Shown here: one piece after another, positions 1 through 5,286 of the stretch
Numbering within the stretch: position 1 is the stretch's first letter
How the letters are laid out: each line of letters starts with the position of its first letter
Assembly: GCA_031265025.1 (NCBI GenBank)
Contig: JAISDF010000255.1
Span: 1-5,692, forward strand
Length of the DNA: 5,692 nucleotides
Origin: Spirochaetaceae bacterium
GTDB taxonomy: Bacteria; Spirochaetota; Spirochaetia; Treponematales; Breznakiellaceae
Reading direction: 5' to 3'
Position numbers and translations under genes: made by a program
The notes under the pieces: model-generated
Seen by the model: only the letters and a program-made list of their open reading frames with translations
What the model was told of the DNA's origin: nothing
Database searches by the model: none

Positions 1-593
1 AGGAGGCCGCCCTGTTTTTGCGCGAAGGCTTCAATGCCCCGGCGTTCATGCTGGAAGATTTCATTGTAGACCTGGACAGCGCTTACCAGCGCCGCTTTTT
101 TCCCCGGTATACGGGCGCCAAGGGAAGCCCGCATGGTCCTGATGGTCCAGGGCGATTCCGGTCCGGCAAGGCGGCGGAACAGGGCAAGGCCTGATTCCAG
201 GGCCCGGGCATTGCGGTCAAGGCAGAGGAATTCCAACGGGCGGGAACGGAATTCTTTTCGGCACAGCCACAGGGCTACAGGAAAAGTCAGCGGCCCTGAG
301 CCGAGGTCAAGAATCAAATCGCCGTCTTTCAGGGAGAGGGGAAGGCCGGGAAGAATACGGGACAAACGGTACACATTCCAGGGCAAAAAATATCTGAGGT
401 AGGCTCCCAGCAGGGCGGCCTTTCCCATATAGCCGTCTTCCCTTTCCTCCCGTTCACAGGTGAGGAGCCTTGAAAGCCGGGCCGTGTCCCGGGGAAGATC
501 TTGCCTGAAACGTTTTTCAAGCGGGAAGGTCTTTTCAATAAGATCCATGAGTGTTTCGAGTTCTGTTTTTATGCCGGCCTCCCTTCCGCTCAT
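1..593 (-). CDS. Class I SAM-dependent methyltransferase, partial (C-terminus beyond left edge), possibly Rsm22-like
   Basis: The frame is open from the ATG at 593-591 to the window edge, giving 197 codons with no stop. Residues 93-101 (LILDLGSGP) form the glycine-rich SAM-binding motif I of Rossmann-fold methyltransferases. The acidic residue expected at the end of strand 2 is D126 in LCLDRN, and a strand-4-like stretch lies at about 169-180 (LVSAVQVYNEIF). The roughly 90 residues before motif I, including GAYLRYFLPWNVYRLSRIL, resemble the helical lead-in of Rsm22-type proteins, which are associated with the ribosomal small subunit; this is family-level inference from memory. The start overlaps the stop of the upstream MerR gene as ATGA, and AGGGAG at 609-604 is a Shine-Dalgarno about 10 nt upstream. 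It is the last visible gene of the ptsI-der operon. The substrate is unknown. The methyltransferase fold is fairly secure, but the Rsm22 link is tentative because any C-terminal cysteine cluster is out of view. Confidence 0.8.
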   Translation of the reverse strand, partial: MSGREAGIKTELETLMDLIEKTFPLEKRFRQDLPRDTARLSRLLTCEREEREDGYMGKAALLGAYLRYFLPWNVYRLSRILPGLPLSLKDGDLILDLGSGPLTFPVALWLCRKEFRSRPLEFLCLDRNARALESGLALFRRLAGPESPWTIRTMRASLGARIPGKKAALVSAVQVYNEIFQHERRGIEAFAQKQGGL

Positions 594-928
594 GAATCGT
601 CATCTCCCTGGGTTTCTTCAACATGGCGGCCCATAAAAAAAAGATCCATTAGGCCAAAGCGTATTTCCTCAAGCTCGGCCCGCAGTTCAGAATCAAGGCC
701 GGACATTTCCCTGATGAGTTGTTCCCGCGCGCCTTCGACGGTAAAGCGGCGTTTGTAAAGAAGGTGTTTAAGGCGGAGGAGCAGGCGGAGGTCCCCGCCC
801 GAATATTTCTTGCGGCCTGAAATATCTTTTTTGGGCTGGATGAGGCTGACTTCCTTTTCCCAATACCGTATCACATGGGACCTGACTCCCAAAAGCCGCT
901 CCGCGTCGCCGATACTATAGGACGCCAC
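590..928 (-). CDS. MerR-family transcriptional regulator, short form without effector domain
   Basis: This 112-residue protein has a MerR-type winged helix-turn-helix at about residues 4-70: YSIGDAERLLGV (helix-turn), SHVIRYWEKE (recognition helix) and PKKDISGRKKYSGGDL (wing). A charged helix at about 76-100 probably makes the antiparallel dimerisation coiled coil. There is no cysteine in the protein and no C-terminal effector domain, so it is not a classical metal or redox sensor. The start is GTG at 928-926. It is chosen because AAGGAG at 939-934, lying inside the last codons of der, is placed 5 nt upstream, and because the HTH begins at once. The gene starts 2 bp after the der stop and its own stop overlaps the methyltransferase start. 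Members of the family normally bind spaced inverted repeats between -35 and -10 elements. The target is not evident here; the ptsI promoter of its own operon is one candidate (inference). Confidence 0.9.
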   Translation of the reverse strand: MASYSIGDAERLLGVRSHVIRYWEKEVSLIQPKKDISGRKKYSGGDLRLLLRLKHLLYKRRFTVEGAREQLIREMSGLDSELRAELEEIRFGLMDLFFMGRHVEETQGDDDS

Positions 929-930
929 AG

Positions 931-2274
931 CTACTCCTTCTTCCTGTCCTTCCGCGACGGTCTCATTTCAATAATAACCGGAACAAGACCATAGCCCAGA
1001 TCTTTCTGAACGCGTTTTCTCAAATATGATTTATACGCATCGCTTACCGCGTGGGGCCGGGACACAAAGAAAACAAAGTGAACCGGATTTTCAGAAACCT
1101 GGGTAACATACTTAATCTTGAAGCGGGTATGGCTGCCTATGGGAGGAGGATTGGCGGACAACCATGTTTCAAGCGCCTGATTGAGGGGGCCCGTATCAAT
1201 ATGCCTGGTAAGCTGGCCGTACATCCTGACCGCCGTCTTCAAAAGCTCATCAATTCCCGTGCCGTCTTTCGCGCTGACCGGGATGATGGGAGCGTATTCC
1301 ATCTGGCCGAAGAGAAACCGTATGCGGTCGGAAACAGCGGTAAAAGTATTCTTTATGTCCGCCATGGTGTCCCATTTGTTCAATACAAGAATCACGCCCC
1401 TGCCCCGTTCACAGGCAAGGCCGGCTATCTTTTTATCCTGATCACTGAGGCCTTCCTGGGCGTCTATCATGAGGAACACCAGGTCGGCCTCATCAAGACT
1501 TTTTACCGCGCGGTTCACCGAGTAGTATTCAATATTTTCGGTTACTTTGCTTTTTCGCCGTATCCCCGCCGTATCCAAAACCTGAAAGATATTTTTTTTA
1601 TAGGTGAAGTTCCCCTCAACCACATCACGGGTGGTGCCGGGAATCTCACTGACTATGGAGGCCGCCGATCCGGTCAGCCGGTTTGAAAGGGTTGATTTGC
1701 CGGTATTGGGCTTTCCCAGAAGGGCGACGCGTATGGGACGGGCGGCCCCGTCAACAGTCTCGATGCGGGAAAAATCAAGCCGGGAAACAATGGCCTCCTC
1801 AAGGGTCGTAATATTGTCGCCGTGTTCTGCGGAGATCATAAAAATTTTCTCAAATCCAAATGAAAGCAGATTCCACGCGGCTCCTTCCAGCCGCCCGCCT
1901 TCGGTTTTATTGACCGCCACGATGAGGCGTTTTATAAAGGGCCGCAAAAATTCTATGAATTCCTCATCTTCGGGAGTCAGGTCCCCCGGCTCAAGGAGCA
2001 GCACGATGAGATCGGCCTCCTTGAGGGTCTTGAGTGTCTGTTCAACCACAAGTTCGTCAAGGCCTTCCCGTTCAAGGCGGAACCCTCCGGTATCCACGAG
2101 GCGCAGCGGCCTGCCCGCGATATGGGCGACTGCCGCCACCGGGTCCCTGGTTACGCCGGGCGTTGGATCGGTGATGACACGGCGCCTGTGAAGCAGCCGG
2201 TTAAAAAGGGTCGATTTGCCCACATTGGGCCTGCCGGCAAGAACAACGGTCGGCAGATTTCTGTATTCATTCAT
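931..2274 (-). CDS. der: Ribosome biogenesis GTPase Der (EngA), double-GTPase
   Basis: Der is an essential GTPase with two tandem G domains that acts in 50S ribosomal subunit maturation in the cytoplasm. The 447 residues show the full architecture. G domain 1 has GRPNVGKST (14-22), PGVTRD (39-44), DTGGF (61-65), NKTE (122-125) and SAEHG (148-152). G domain 2 has GKPNTGKST (187-195), PGTTRD (212-217), DTAGI (234-238), NKWD (299-302) and SAKDGTG (334-340). A KH-like C-terminal domain follows at about 350-447. The length is typical. The G4 motif of domain 1 ends in Glu instead of the usual Asp. The start chosen is ATG at 2274, giving MNEYRNLPTVVLAGRPN, which is the expected family N-terminus. 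An in-frame TTG at 2340 would add 22 unlikely residues and run deep into ptsI. The chosen start overlaps the ptsI stop by 8 bp (ATGAATGA) and has no strong Shine-Dalgarno, so translation is probably coupled to ptsI. Confidence 0.97.
   Translation of the reverse strand: MNEYRNLPTVVLAGRPNVGKSTLFNRLLHRRRVITDPTPGVTRDPVAAVAHIAGRPLRLVDTGGFRLEREGLDELVVEQTLKTLKEADLIVLLLEPGDLTPEDEEFIEFLRPFIKRLIVAVNKTEGGRLEGAAWNLLSFGFEKIFMISAEHGDNITTLEEAIVSRLDFSRIETVDGAARPIRVALLGKPNTGKSTLSNRLTGSAASIVSEIPGTTRDVVEGNFTYKKNIFQVLDTAGIRRKSKVTENIEYYSVNRAVKSLDEADLVFLMIDAQEGLSDQDKKIAGLACERGRGVILVLNKWDTMADIKNTFTAVSDRIRFLFGQMEYAPIIPVSAKDGTGIDELLKTAVRMYGQLTRHIDTGPLNQALETWLSANPPPIGSHTRFKIKYVTQVSENPVHFVFFVSRPHAVSDAYKSYLRKRVQKDLGYGLVPVIIEMRPSRKDRKKE
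934..939 (-). promoter_or_regulatory. Ribosome binding site for the merR-type gene, embedded in der
   Basis: On the minus strand AAGGAG (939-934) lies inside the final Lys-Glu codons of der and is followed, after a 5-nt spacer, by GTG at 928. It is the best Shine-Dalgarno match near any start I checked in this window, and it supports GTG as the initiation codon. Confidence 0.7.
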
Positions 2275-4006
2275 CTGATAAAAATTCCGGCATCCATTCT
2301 TCGGCAAGAAGAGCGATGCGCTGCCAGGAAGAACAGGCAAGGGCCTCGGCGGCCAGAGCCCCGCAGTCCTCCATTGATGAGTCCCGAATAATTTTTTTGA
2401 CCAGGGGAAGCGCCGAGGCGTTCATGCTGAATTCATCAAGGCCCAGGCCGAGGAGCAGGGGCACGGCATAGGGGTCGCCGGCCAGTTCTCCGCACAGGGC
2501 GGCCTTGATGCCCTGGTTATGGGCAGCGTCAATGGCTGTTTTAAGAAGGCGGAGTACGCCGGGATGAAAGGGCTGGGCCAGGTAATTTATCTTTTCGTTG
2601 CCCCGGTCAACGGCCAGGCTGTACTGAACAAGATCGTTGGTTCCCAGCGAAAAGAAATCCGCCTTTTTCGCGAGTATGTCGGCCATTACCGCCGCCGCCG
2701 GAATTTCAATCATGATTCCCACAGGCATATCTTCGTTATAAGGCTGTCCCTTTTTCCGGCATTCCTCCTTGGCTTCTTCAAAAACCGTAAGCACGTCAAT
2801 CAGCTCTTCCAGGCCGGAAATCATGGGGAACATGATCTTAAGGTTTCCCTCAACGCTGCAGCGGAGCAGGGCGCGGAGCTGGGTCTTGAAAAGTTCCGGC
2901 AGGGAGAGGCAGAAGCGCACCGCCCGCCAGCCCAGGAGGGGATTTTTTTCGTCAATATCCTGAATATTGGAAAGCATCTTGTCGCCGCCCAAATCCAGGG
3001 TCCTGATGGTAACGGGCCTCTCGCCCATAGCCTTGAGTACCTTACGGTAGGCCTGGTACTGAACTTCTTCCTCGGCGGGATGGCCGGGGCTGAGAAAGAG
3101 AAATTCCGAACGGTAAAGACCTATGCCCTCCGCACCGTAACGCAGCGCCTGTTCAACTTCCTCGGGGAATTCAATATTGGCCTTGAGGGCTACCCTGTGT
3201 CCGTCAGTGGTTTCGGCAGGATAATCCTTATATTGAAGCAGGTCTTTCGCGCTGCGCCGGTACCGGGAAAAAGCGTTCCTGTAACGCTTTAAGGTCTGGG
3301 CGTCAGGGTCTATCACGACCTGCCCTGCCGTGCCGTCGACGATAATCTGCCCGCCGTTATCAATAAGCTTCGTTGCCCTGGAAAGCCCCAGCACGGCGGG
3401 GACTTCAAAGGCCCTGGCCAGTATGGCCGTATGGGAAGTACGGCTTCCCATATCCATGACTATGCCCTTGACCCTTTCCTTGTTCATAACAAGGGCGTCC
3501 ATGGGCCTGAGATCATGGACAACCAGTATCACATCTTCGGCAAGATCGGCAAGGGAAAATTTCCTGAAGGAAAGCAGTTTATAGATAACACGCCTGGCCA
3601 CATCGGCTATATCCGTCGCCCTTTCCCTGAGGTAGGAATCGGGAGAGGACAGCAGTTTCTGGGTAAGCTCATGGGCAATATCCCGTATCACCCATTCAAC
3701 ATTCTCAAGGCGTTCCTCAAGCGTTTCCTTAATCCGGCCCTGAAATTCTTCGTCCTCAAGCATCAGGAGGTGGGCTTCGAGCAGTTCCGTCTGTTCCCTG
3801 CCCATCTCGCGGGAAGAAGCCTCAAGGAGCTTTGCGACTTCCGCATGGGCCTCGCCGGCGGCGGAGAGAAAACGCTCCCATTCCTTTCCGGCCTGTTCTT
3901 TTTGAATCACGTAACGCGGAATTTCCGGGGCGTCATCGTCCAGGTAAAGAAAGGCCCTGCCTATGGCAATGCCCGATGAAGCTGAAATTCCGGATAAATA
4001 CTCCAT
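2267..4006 (-). CDS. ptsI: Phosphoenolpyruvate-protein phosphotransferase, PTS Enzyme I
   Basis: Enzyme I autophosphorylates from phosphoenolpyruvate and passes the phosphate to HPr, starting the phosphotransferase cascade in the cytoplasm. The 579 residues match the usual length of about 575. The N-terminal domain (1-250) includes an HPr-binding helical part and the phosphohistidine swivel, with active-site H192 in GSRTSHTAILAR. The C-terminal barrel carries GLYRSEFLF (R299), TIRTLDLGGDK (R335), the metal-binding E434 in IMIEIPAAA, the GTNDLVQY segment (N457, D458) and catalytic C505 in ALCGELAGD. All the expected catalytic residues are present, so the enzyme should be active. The start at ATG 4006 gives the canonical MEYLSGISASSGIAIG beginning. 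No Shine-Dalgarno precedes it, and the promoter lies directly upstream. No ptsH or PTS permease gene is in view, so whether it serves sugar uptake or only regulation cannot be decided. It leads the der-merR-methyltransferase operon. Confidence 0.97.
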   Translation of the reverse strand: MEYLSGISASSGIAIGRAFLYLDDDAPEIPRYVIQKEQAGKEWERFLSAAGEAHAEVAKLLEASSREMGREQTELLEAHLLMLEDEEFQGRIKETLEERLENVEWVIRDIAHELTQKLLSSPDSYLRERATDIADVARRVIYKLLSFRKFSLADLAEDVILVVHDLRPMDALVMNKERVKGIVMDMGSRTSHTAILARAFEVPAVLGLSRATKLIDNGGQIIVDGTAGQVVIDPDAQTLKRYRNAFSRYRRSAKDLLQYKDYPAETTDGHRVALKANIEFPEEVEQALRYGAEGIGLYRSEFLFLSPGHPAEEEVQYQAYRKVLKAMGERPVTIRTLDLGGDKMLSNIQDIDEKNPLLGWRAVRFCLSLPELFKTQLRALLRCSVEGNLKIMFPMISGLEELIDVLTVFEEAKEECRKKGQPYNEDMPVGIMIEIPAAAVMADILAKKADFFSLGTNDLVQYSLAVDRGNEKINYLAQPFHPGVLRLLKTAIDAAHNQGIKAALCGELAGDPYAVPLLLGLGLDEFSMNASALPLVKKIIRDSSMEDCGALAAEALACSSWQRIALLAEEWMPEFLSDE

Positions 4007-4012
4007 TTTACG

Positions 4013-4041
4013 AAGATACCCTATTGAAGCGTAGCTGTCAA
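4013..4041 (-). promoter_or_regulatory. Predicted sigma-70-type promoter of the ptsI-der operon
   Basis: On the minus strand a perfect -35 TTGACA (4041-4036) is followed by a 17-bp spacer and a -10 TATCTT (4018-4013, 4 of 6 consensus bases). The transcription start expected 6-7 nt after the -10 falls at about 4006, the A of the ptsI ATG. The absence of a Shine-Dalgarno in front of ptsI agrees with a leaderless mRNA. Start-site position is inferred from spacing only. Confidence 0.6.
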
Positions 4042-4051
4042 ATGTTACAAT
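4024..4051 (+). promoter_or_regulatory. Candidate promoter of the small four-cysteine gene
   Basis: On the plus strand TTGAAG (4024-4029, 4 of 6) is followed after 16 bp by TACAAT (4046-4051, 5 of 6). It is interleaved with the opposing ptsI promoter, so RNA polymerase could probably occupy only one at a time. The predicted start at about 4058 would leave a leader of about 2 nt before the ATG at 4060. The AAGG at 4052-4055 would then lie upstream of the transcript, so either the RNA starts further upstream or the AAGG is irrelevant. Confidence 0.35.
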
Positions 4052-4059
4052 AAGGCAGC

Positions 4060-4248
4060 ATGGAAAATCAGGACCCCCGGAGAGCTCCGGACTGCCTCAA
4101 ATGCCTTCATTTTCATGTTACCTGGGACGCCGCCTTCCCCAGGGGCTGTACGCTTTTCGGCGTCAAGAGCCGGAATCTGCCTTCTATTGAAGTGTACAAG
4201 GCGACAGGCCGGCATTGCCCCTCCTTTGAGGCGAGGCCCATCCGTTAG
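4060..4248 (+). CDS. Small conserved-type four-cysteine protein of unknown function
   Basis: The product has 62 residues and four cysteines: C12 and C15 as a CLKC pair, C30 in FPRGC, and C53 in GRHC. The layout CxxC-x14-C-x22-C, with the core HFHVTWDAAFPRGCTLFGVKS and then LPS, fits a small zinc-binding or disulfide-stabilised fold; the metal is inferred, not seen. There is no signal peptide or membrane segment, so it is probably cytoplasmic. I recall comparable small proteins with a CxxC-x-H-F, T-W/H, FP-x-GC, F-G-x-KS pattern in other bacteria but know no established function. AAGG at 4052-4055 is a weak Shine-Dalgarno 4 nt before the ATG. The gene is the only plus-strand gene here. It diverges from ptsI across 53 bp and converges on the nuclease gene with 30 bp between stops. 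No functional link to ptsI is implied by orientation alone. Confidence 0.8.
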   Translation: MENQDPRRAPDCLKCLHFHVTWDAAFPRGCTLFGVKSRNLPSIEVYKATGRHCPSFEARPIR

Positions 4249-4278
4249 GTCCGGGCCCTGCCGGGTTGCCGAACCAGT
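4249..4278. other. Convergent intergenic gap without a recognisable terminator
   Basis: These 30 bp separate the stops of the plus-strand four-cysteine gene and the minus-strand nuclease gene. They contain a G+C-rich stretch and a short GGTT/AACC hairpin at about 4264-4275, but no T tract on either strand, so I cannot call an intrinsic terminator. Confidence 0.4.
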
Positions 4279-5088
4279 CTATTCTCCCCAGAGGCCCCGT
4301 TTTTGCTCCCTGGCTTCCTGTTCAAGAGCGCGGAATTCTTCCATAAATTGAAAAGTATAGCGGGTATAGGCATGGCCGTAGCCTTCGCTTATAAGATCGG
4401 CGTTATGGCAGCCAAGCTGCCTGGCAGCGCCGTTGCCGTTGCCGGGGTTGCTGTCGTTACCGGGGCTGCTATCGTTACCGGGATCGCCGTCACCAGGGCC
4501 GCTGTCAACAGGACCGGCGGTATAAATGTAAACCAGAAGCCTGCCGTAACGGTCCCGGAGGTCCCAGTCAAAGGCAAGATACACGGCCCTGCCCAGAAGC
4601 CTGTCCCTGGTAAAATCACTGGCCTCTTTGCCAAAGGCTTCTACAGGCCGTGCCGGATGAACCGTTTCAGGCGTGTCAACGCCCAGCAGCCTGACGGTCT
4701 CCAAGGCCGAAAGACCCTCAGGCGGATTTTCTATACGCACCCTGACCGTGTCGCCGTCCACATGGCCTGAAACCTCAGCCCTGACCATGCGCCCCATATC
4801 AGCCTGGGTATAACTTTGAAGCCCTTCAACATTAACCTTGTACAAGCCTTCCAGCCGGGGCGTATCCTCACCGGGCGTAAACCCCGGGTTTGCCCCATCC
4901 GGGCGGGGAGGATTACAGACAGCGCAGGGCTCATATCCCCCGCGCACAGCTTTCGCCAGGGACAGGGCCCGCTTTGACCTTGCCAGGAACGAACAGCCTT
5001 CCCGGTGGTATTTTGACCCTGAATCAGTTACATAAACCGTTATATTTTCAGTGGATGCGAAGGAGCTTAAAACAACAAACGAACCCAA
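4279..5088 (-). CDS. Exported thermonuclease-like protein (SNase domain) with N-terminal His/Cys metal-binding-type motif
   Basis: Numbering is from the TTG at 5088 (269 residues). After a hydrophobic N-terminus ending SSFAS, residues 27-61 carry YHREGC ... SKRAL ... GYEPCAVCNPP. H28, C32, C55 and C58 form a pattern seen beside many exported proteins and resembling Ada-type zinc sites. The SNase domain spans about 101-269, with calcium-site and catalytic residues in place: DGDT (111-114), VRLLGVDTPE (R133, D138, E141) and RDRYGRLL (R183). It should hydrolyse phosphodiester bonds in DNA or RNA. Between strand YIYT (187-190) and the helix beginning LGCHNADLI sits an insertion of about 34 residues rich in Gly, Asn, Pro, Asp and Ser with PGND repeats. 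TTG at 5088 is the only standard start, but it has no Shine-Dalgarno and cuts a hydrophobic segment. The frame stays open to a stop at 5142 and, from ATT at 5136, would make a complete signal peptide. Secretion into the periplasm or outside is inferred. Confidence 0.87.
   Translation of the reverse strand: MGSFVVLSSFASTENITVYVTDSGSKYHREGCSFLARSKRALSLAKAVRGGYEPCAVCNPPRPDGANPGFTPGEDTPRLEGLYKVNVEGLQSYTQADMGRMVRAEVSGHVDGDTVRVRIENPPEGLSALETVRLLGVDTPETVHPARPVEAFGKEASDFTRDRLLGRAVYLAFDWDLRDRYGRLLVYIYTAGPVDSGPGDGDPGNDSSPGNDSNPGNGNGAARQLGCHNADLISEGYGHAYTRYTFQFMEEFRALEQEAREQKRGLWGE
4444..4494 (-). repeat. Short imperfect tandem repeat (18, 18 and 15 bp) encoding the GN/P-rich insertion of the nuclease
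   Basis: On the plus strand two 18-bp units (4444-4461 and 4462-4479) share the pattern GGGGyTGCTrTCGTTACC, and a degenerate 15-bp unit follows (4480-4494). Read on the minus strand they encode GDGDP, GNDSSP and GNDSNP, followed by GNGNG. The repeats keep the reading frame, as expected for expansion by slippage inside a surface loop. Confidence 0.75.
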
Positions 5089-5141
5089 AACAACGAGGAA
5101 AAATATACTGCCCCATATAACCGGTCTGTGTTTAATACCTT

Positions 5142-5170
5142 ATAGTACCAAAATGAACGGAGTACGTAAA
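5142..5170 (-). promoter_or_regulatory. Candidate promoter of the nuclease gene
   Basis: On the minus strand TTTACG (5170-5165, 4 of 6 matches to TTGACA) is followed after 17 bp by TACTAT (5147-5142). TGG directly precedes this -10, giving an extended -10 (TGn) element. The predicted start would be near 5135, at the ATT codon considered as an upstream start of the nuclease. The match is moderate and the position is inferred. Confidence 0.35.
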
Positions 5171-5286
5171 GGGGGCGTTCCGGCAAGACCCCCGGAAACC
5201 CGGCCAGGAAGCGAAATGGCGATGTGTAAACAGCCTGTTATGCGCCATGTGTTGTTCTTTTTATTACACATGTTTTTTCGCAATTT
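5143..5286. other. Intergenic region spanning the base-composition boundary
   Basis: No credible gene lies here. The left half is G+C-rich and contains the candidate nuclease promoter and a GGGGG/CCCCC inverted repeat (5171-5175 and 5189-5193, 13-nt loop). The right half has a short AACAG-C-CTGTT palindrome at 5229-5239 and a CATGTGT/ACACATG inverted repeat with a T run. Composition changes to AT-rich across about 5235-5280. Confidence 0.5.
5246..5278 (+). terminator. Hairpin plus T-tract, weak intrinsic-terminator-like structure
   Basis: CATGTGT (5246-5252) and ACACATG (5266-5272) form a perfect 7-bp inverted repeat with a 13-nt loop, followed on the plus strand by six T (5273-5278). The polarity suits a plus-strand transcript, yet the only plus-strand gene ends about 1 kb upstream. 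The stem is short and AT-rich with a long loop, so terminator function is doubtful. On the minus strand it lies just after the phosphatase stop but lacks a following T tract. Confidence 0.3.

Noticed and set aside
133..402. Plus-strand open frame of 89 codons
   Set aside because: It lies antisense to the methyltransferase, is Arg/Ser-rich with no recognisable motif, and has the composition of a shadow frame.
1051..2191. Plus-strand open frames at 1051-1686 and 1604-2191
   Set aside because: Both are antisense to the well-supported der gene, match no family and have no plausible ribosome binding site.
2275..2340. Longer der starting at TTG 2340
   Set aside because: It adds 22 residues unlike any Der N-terminus, uses a weak start codon and overlaps ptsI by 74 bp; ATG 2274 fits the family.
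2519..3979. Plus-strand open frames at 2519-3292 and 3431-3979
   Set aside because: They are antisense to ptsI, whose catalytic motifs are intact throughout; the long frames follow from its codon bias.
4303..4770. Ala/Val-rich plus-strand frame resembling a membrane protein
   Set aside because: The hydrophobic runs are the reverse reading of the GN/P-rich repeat in the nuclease gene, so the apparent membrane segments are an artefact.
4865..4900. AAACCC-C-GGGTTT palindrome at about 4879-4891 as an operator
   Set aside because: It lies inside the nuclease coding sequence in Pro/Gly codons of a G+C-rich gene, where short palindromes are expected by chance.
5171..5193. GGGGG/CCCCC inverted repeat followed on the minus strand by TTT as a terminator for the phosphatase gene
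   Set aside because: The stem is only 5 bp with a 13-nt loop and the T run is 3 nt, too weak to call.
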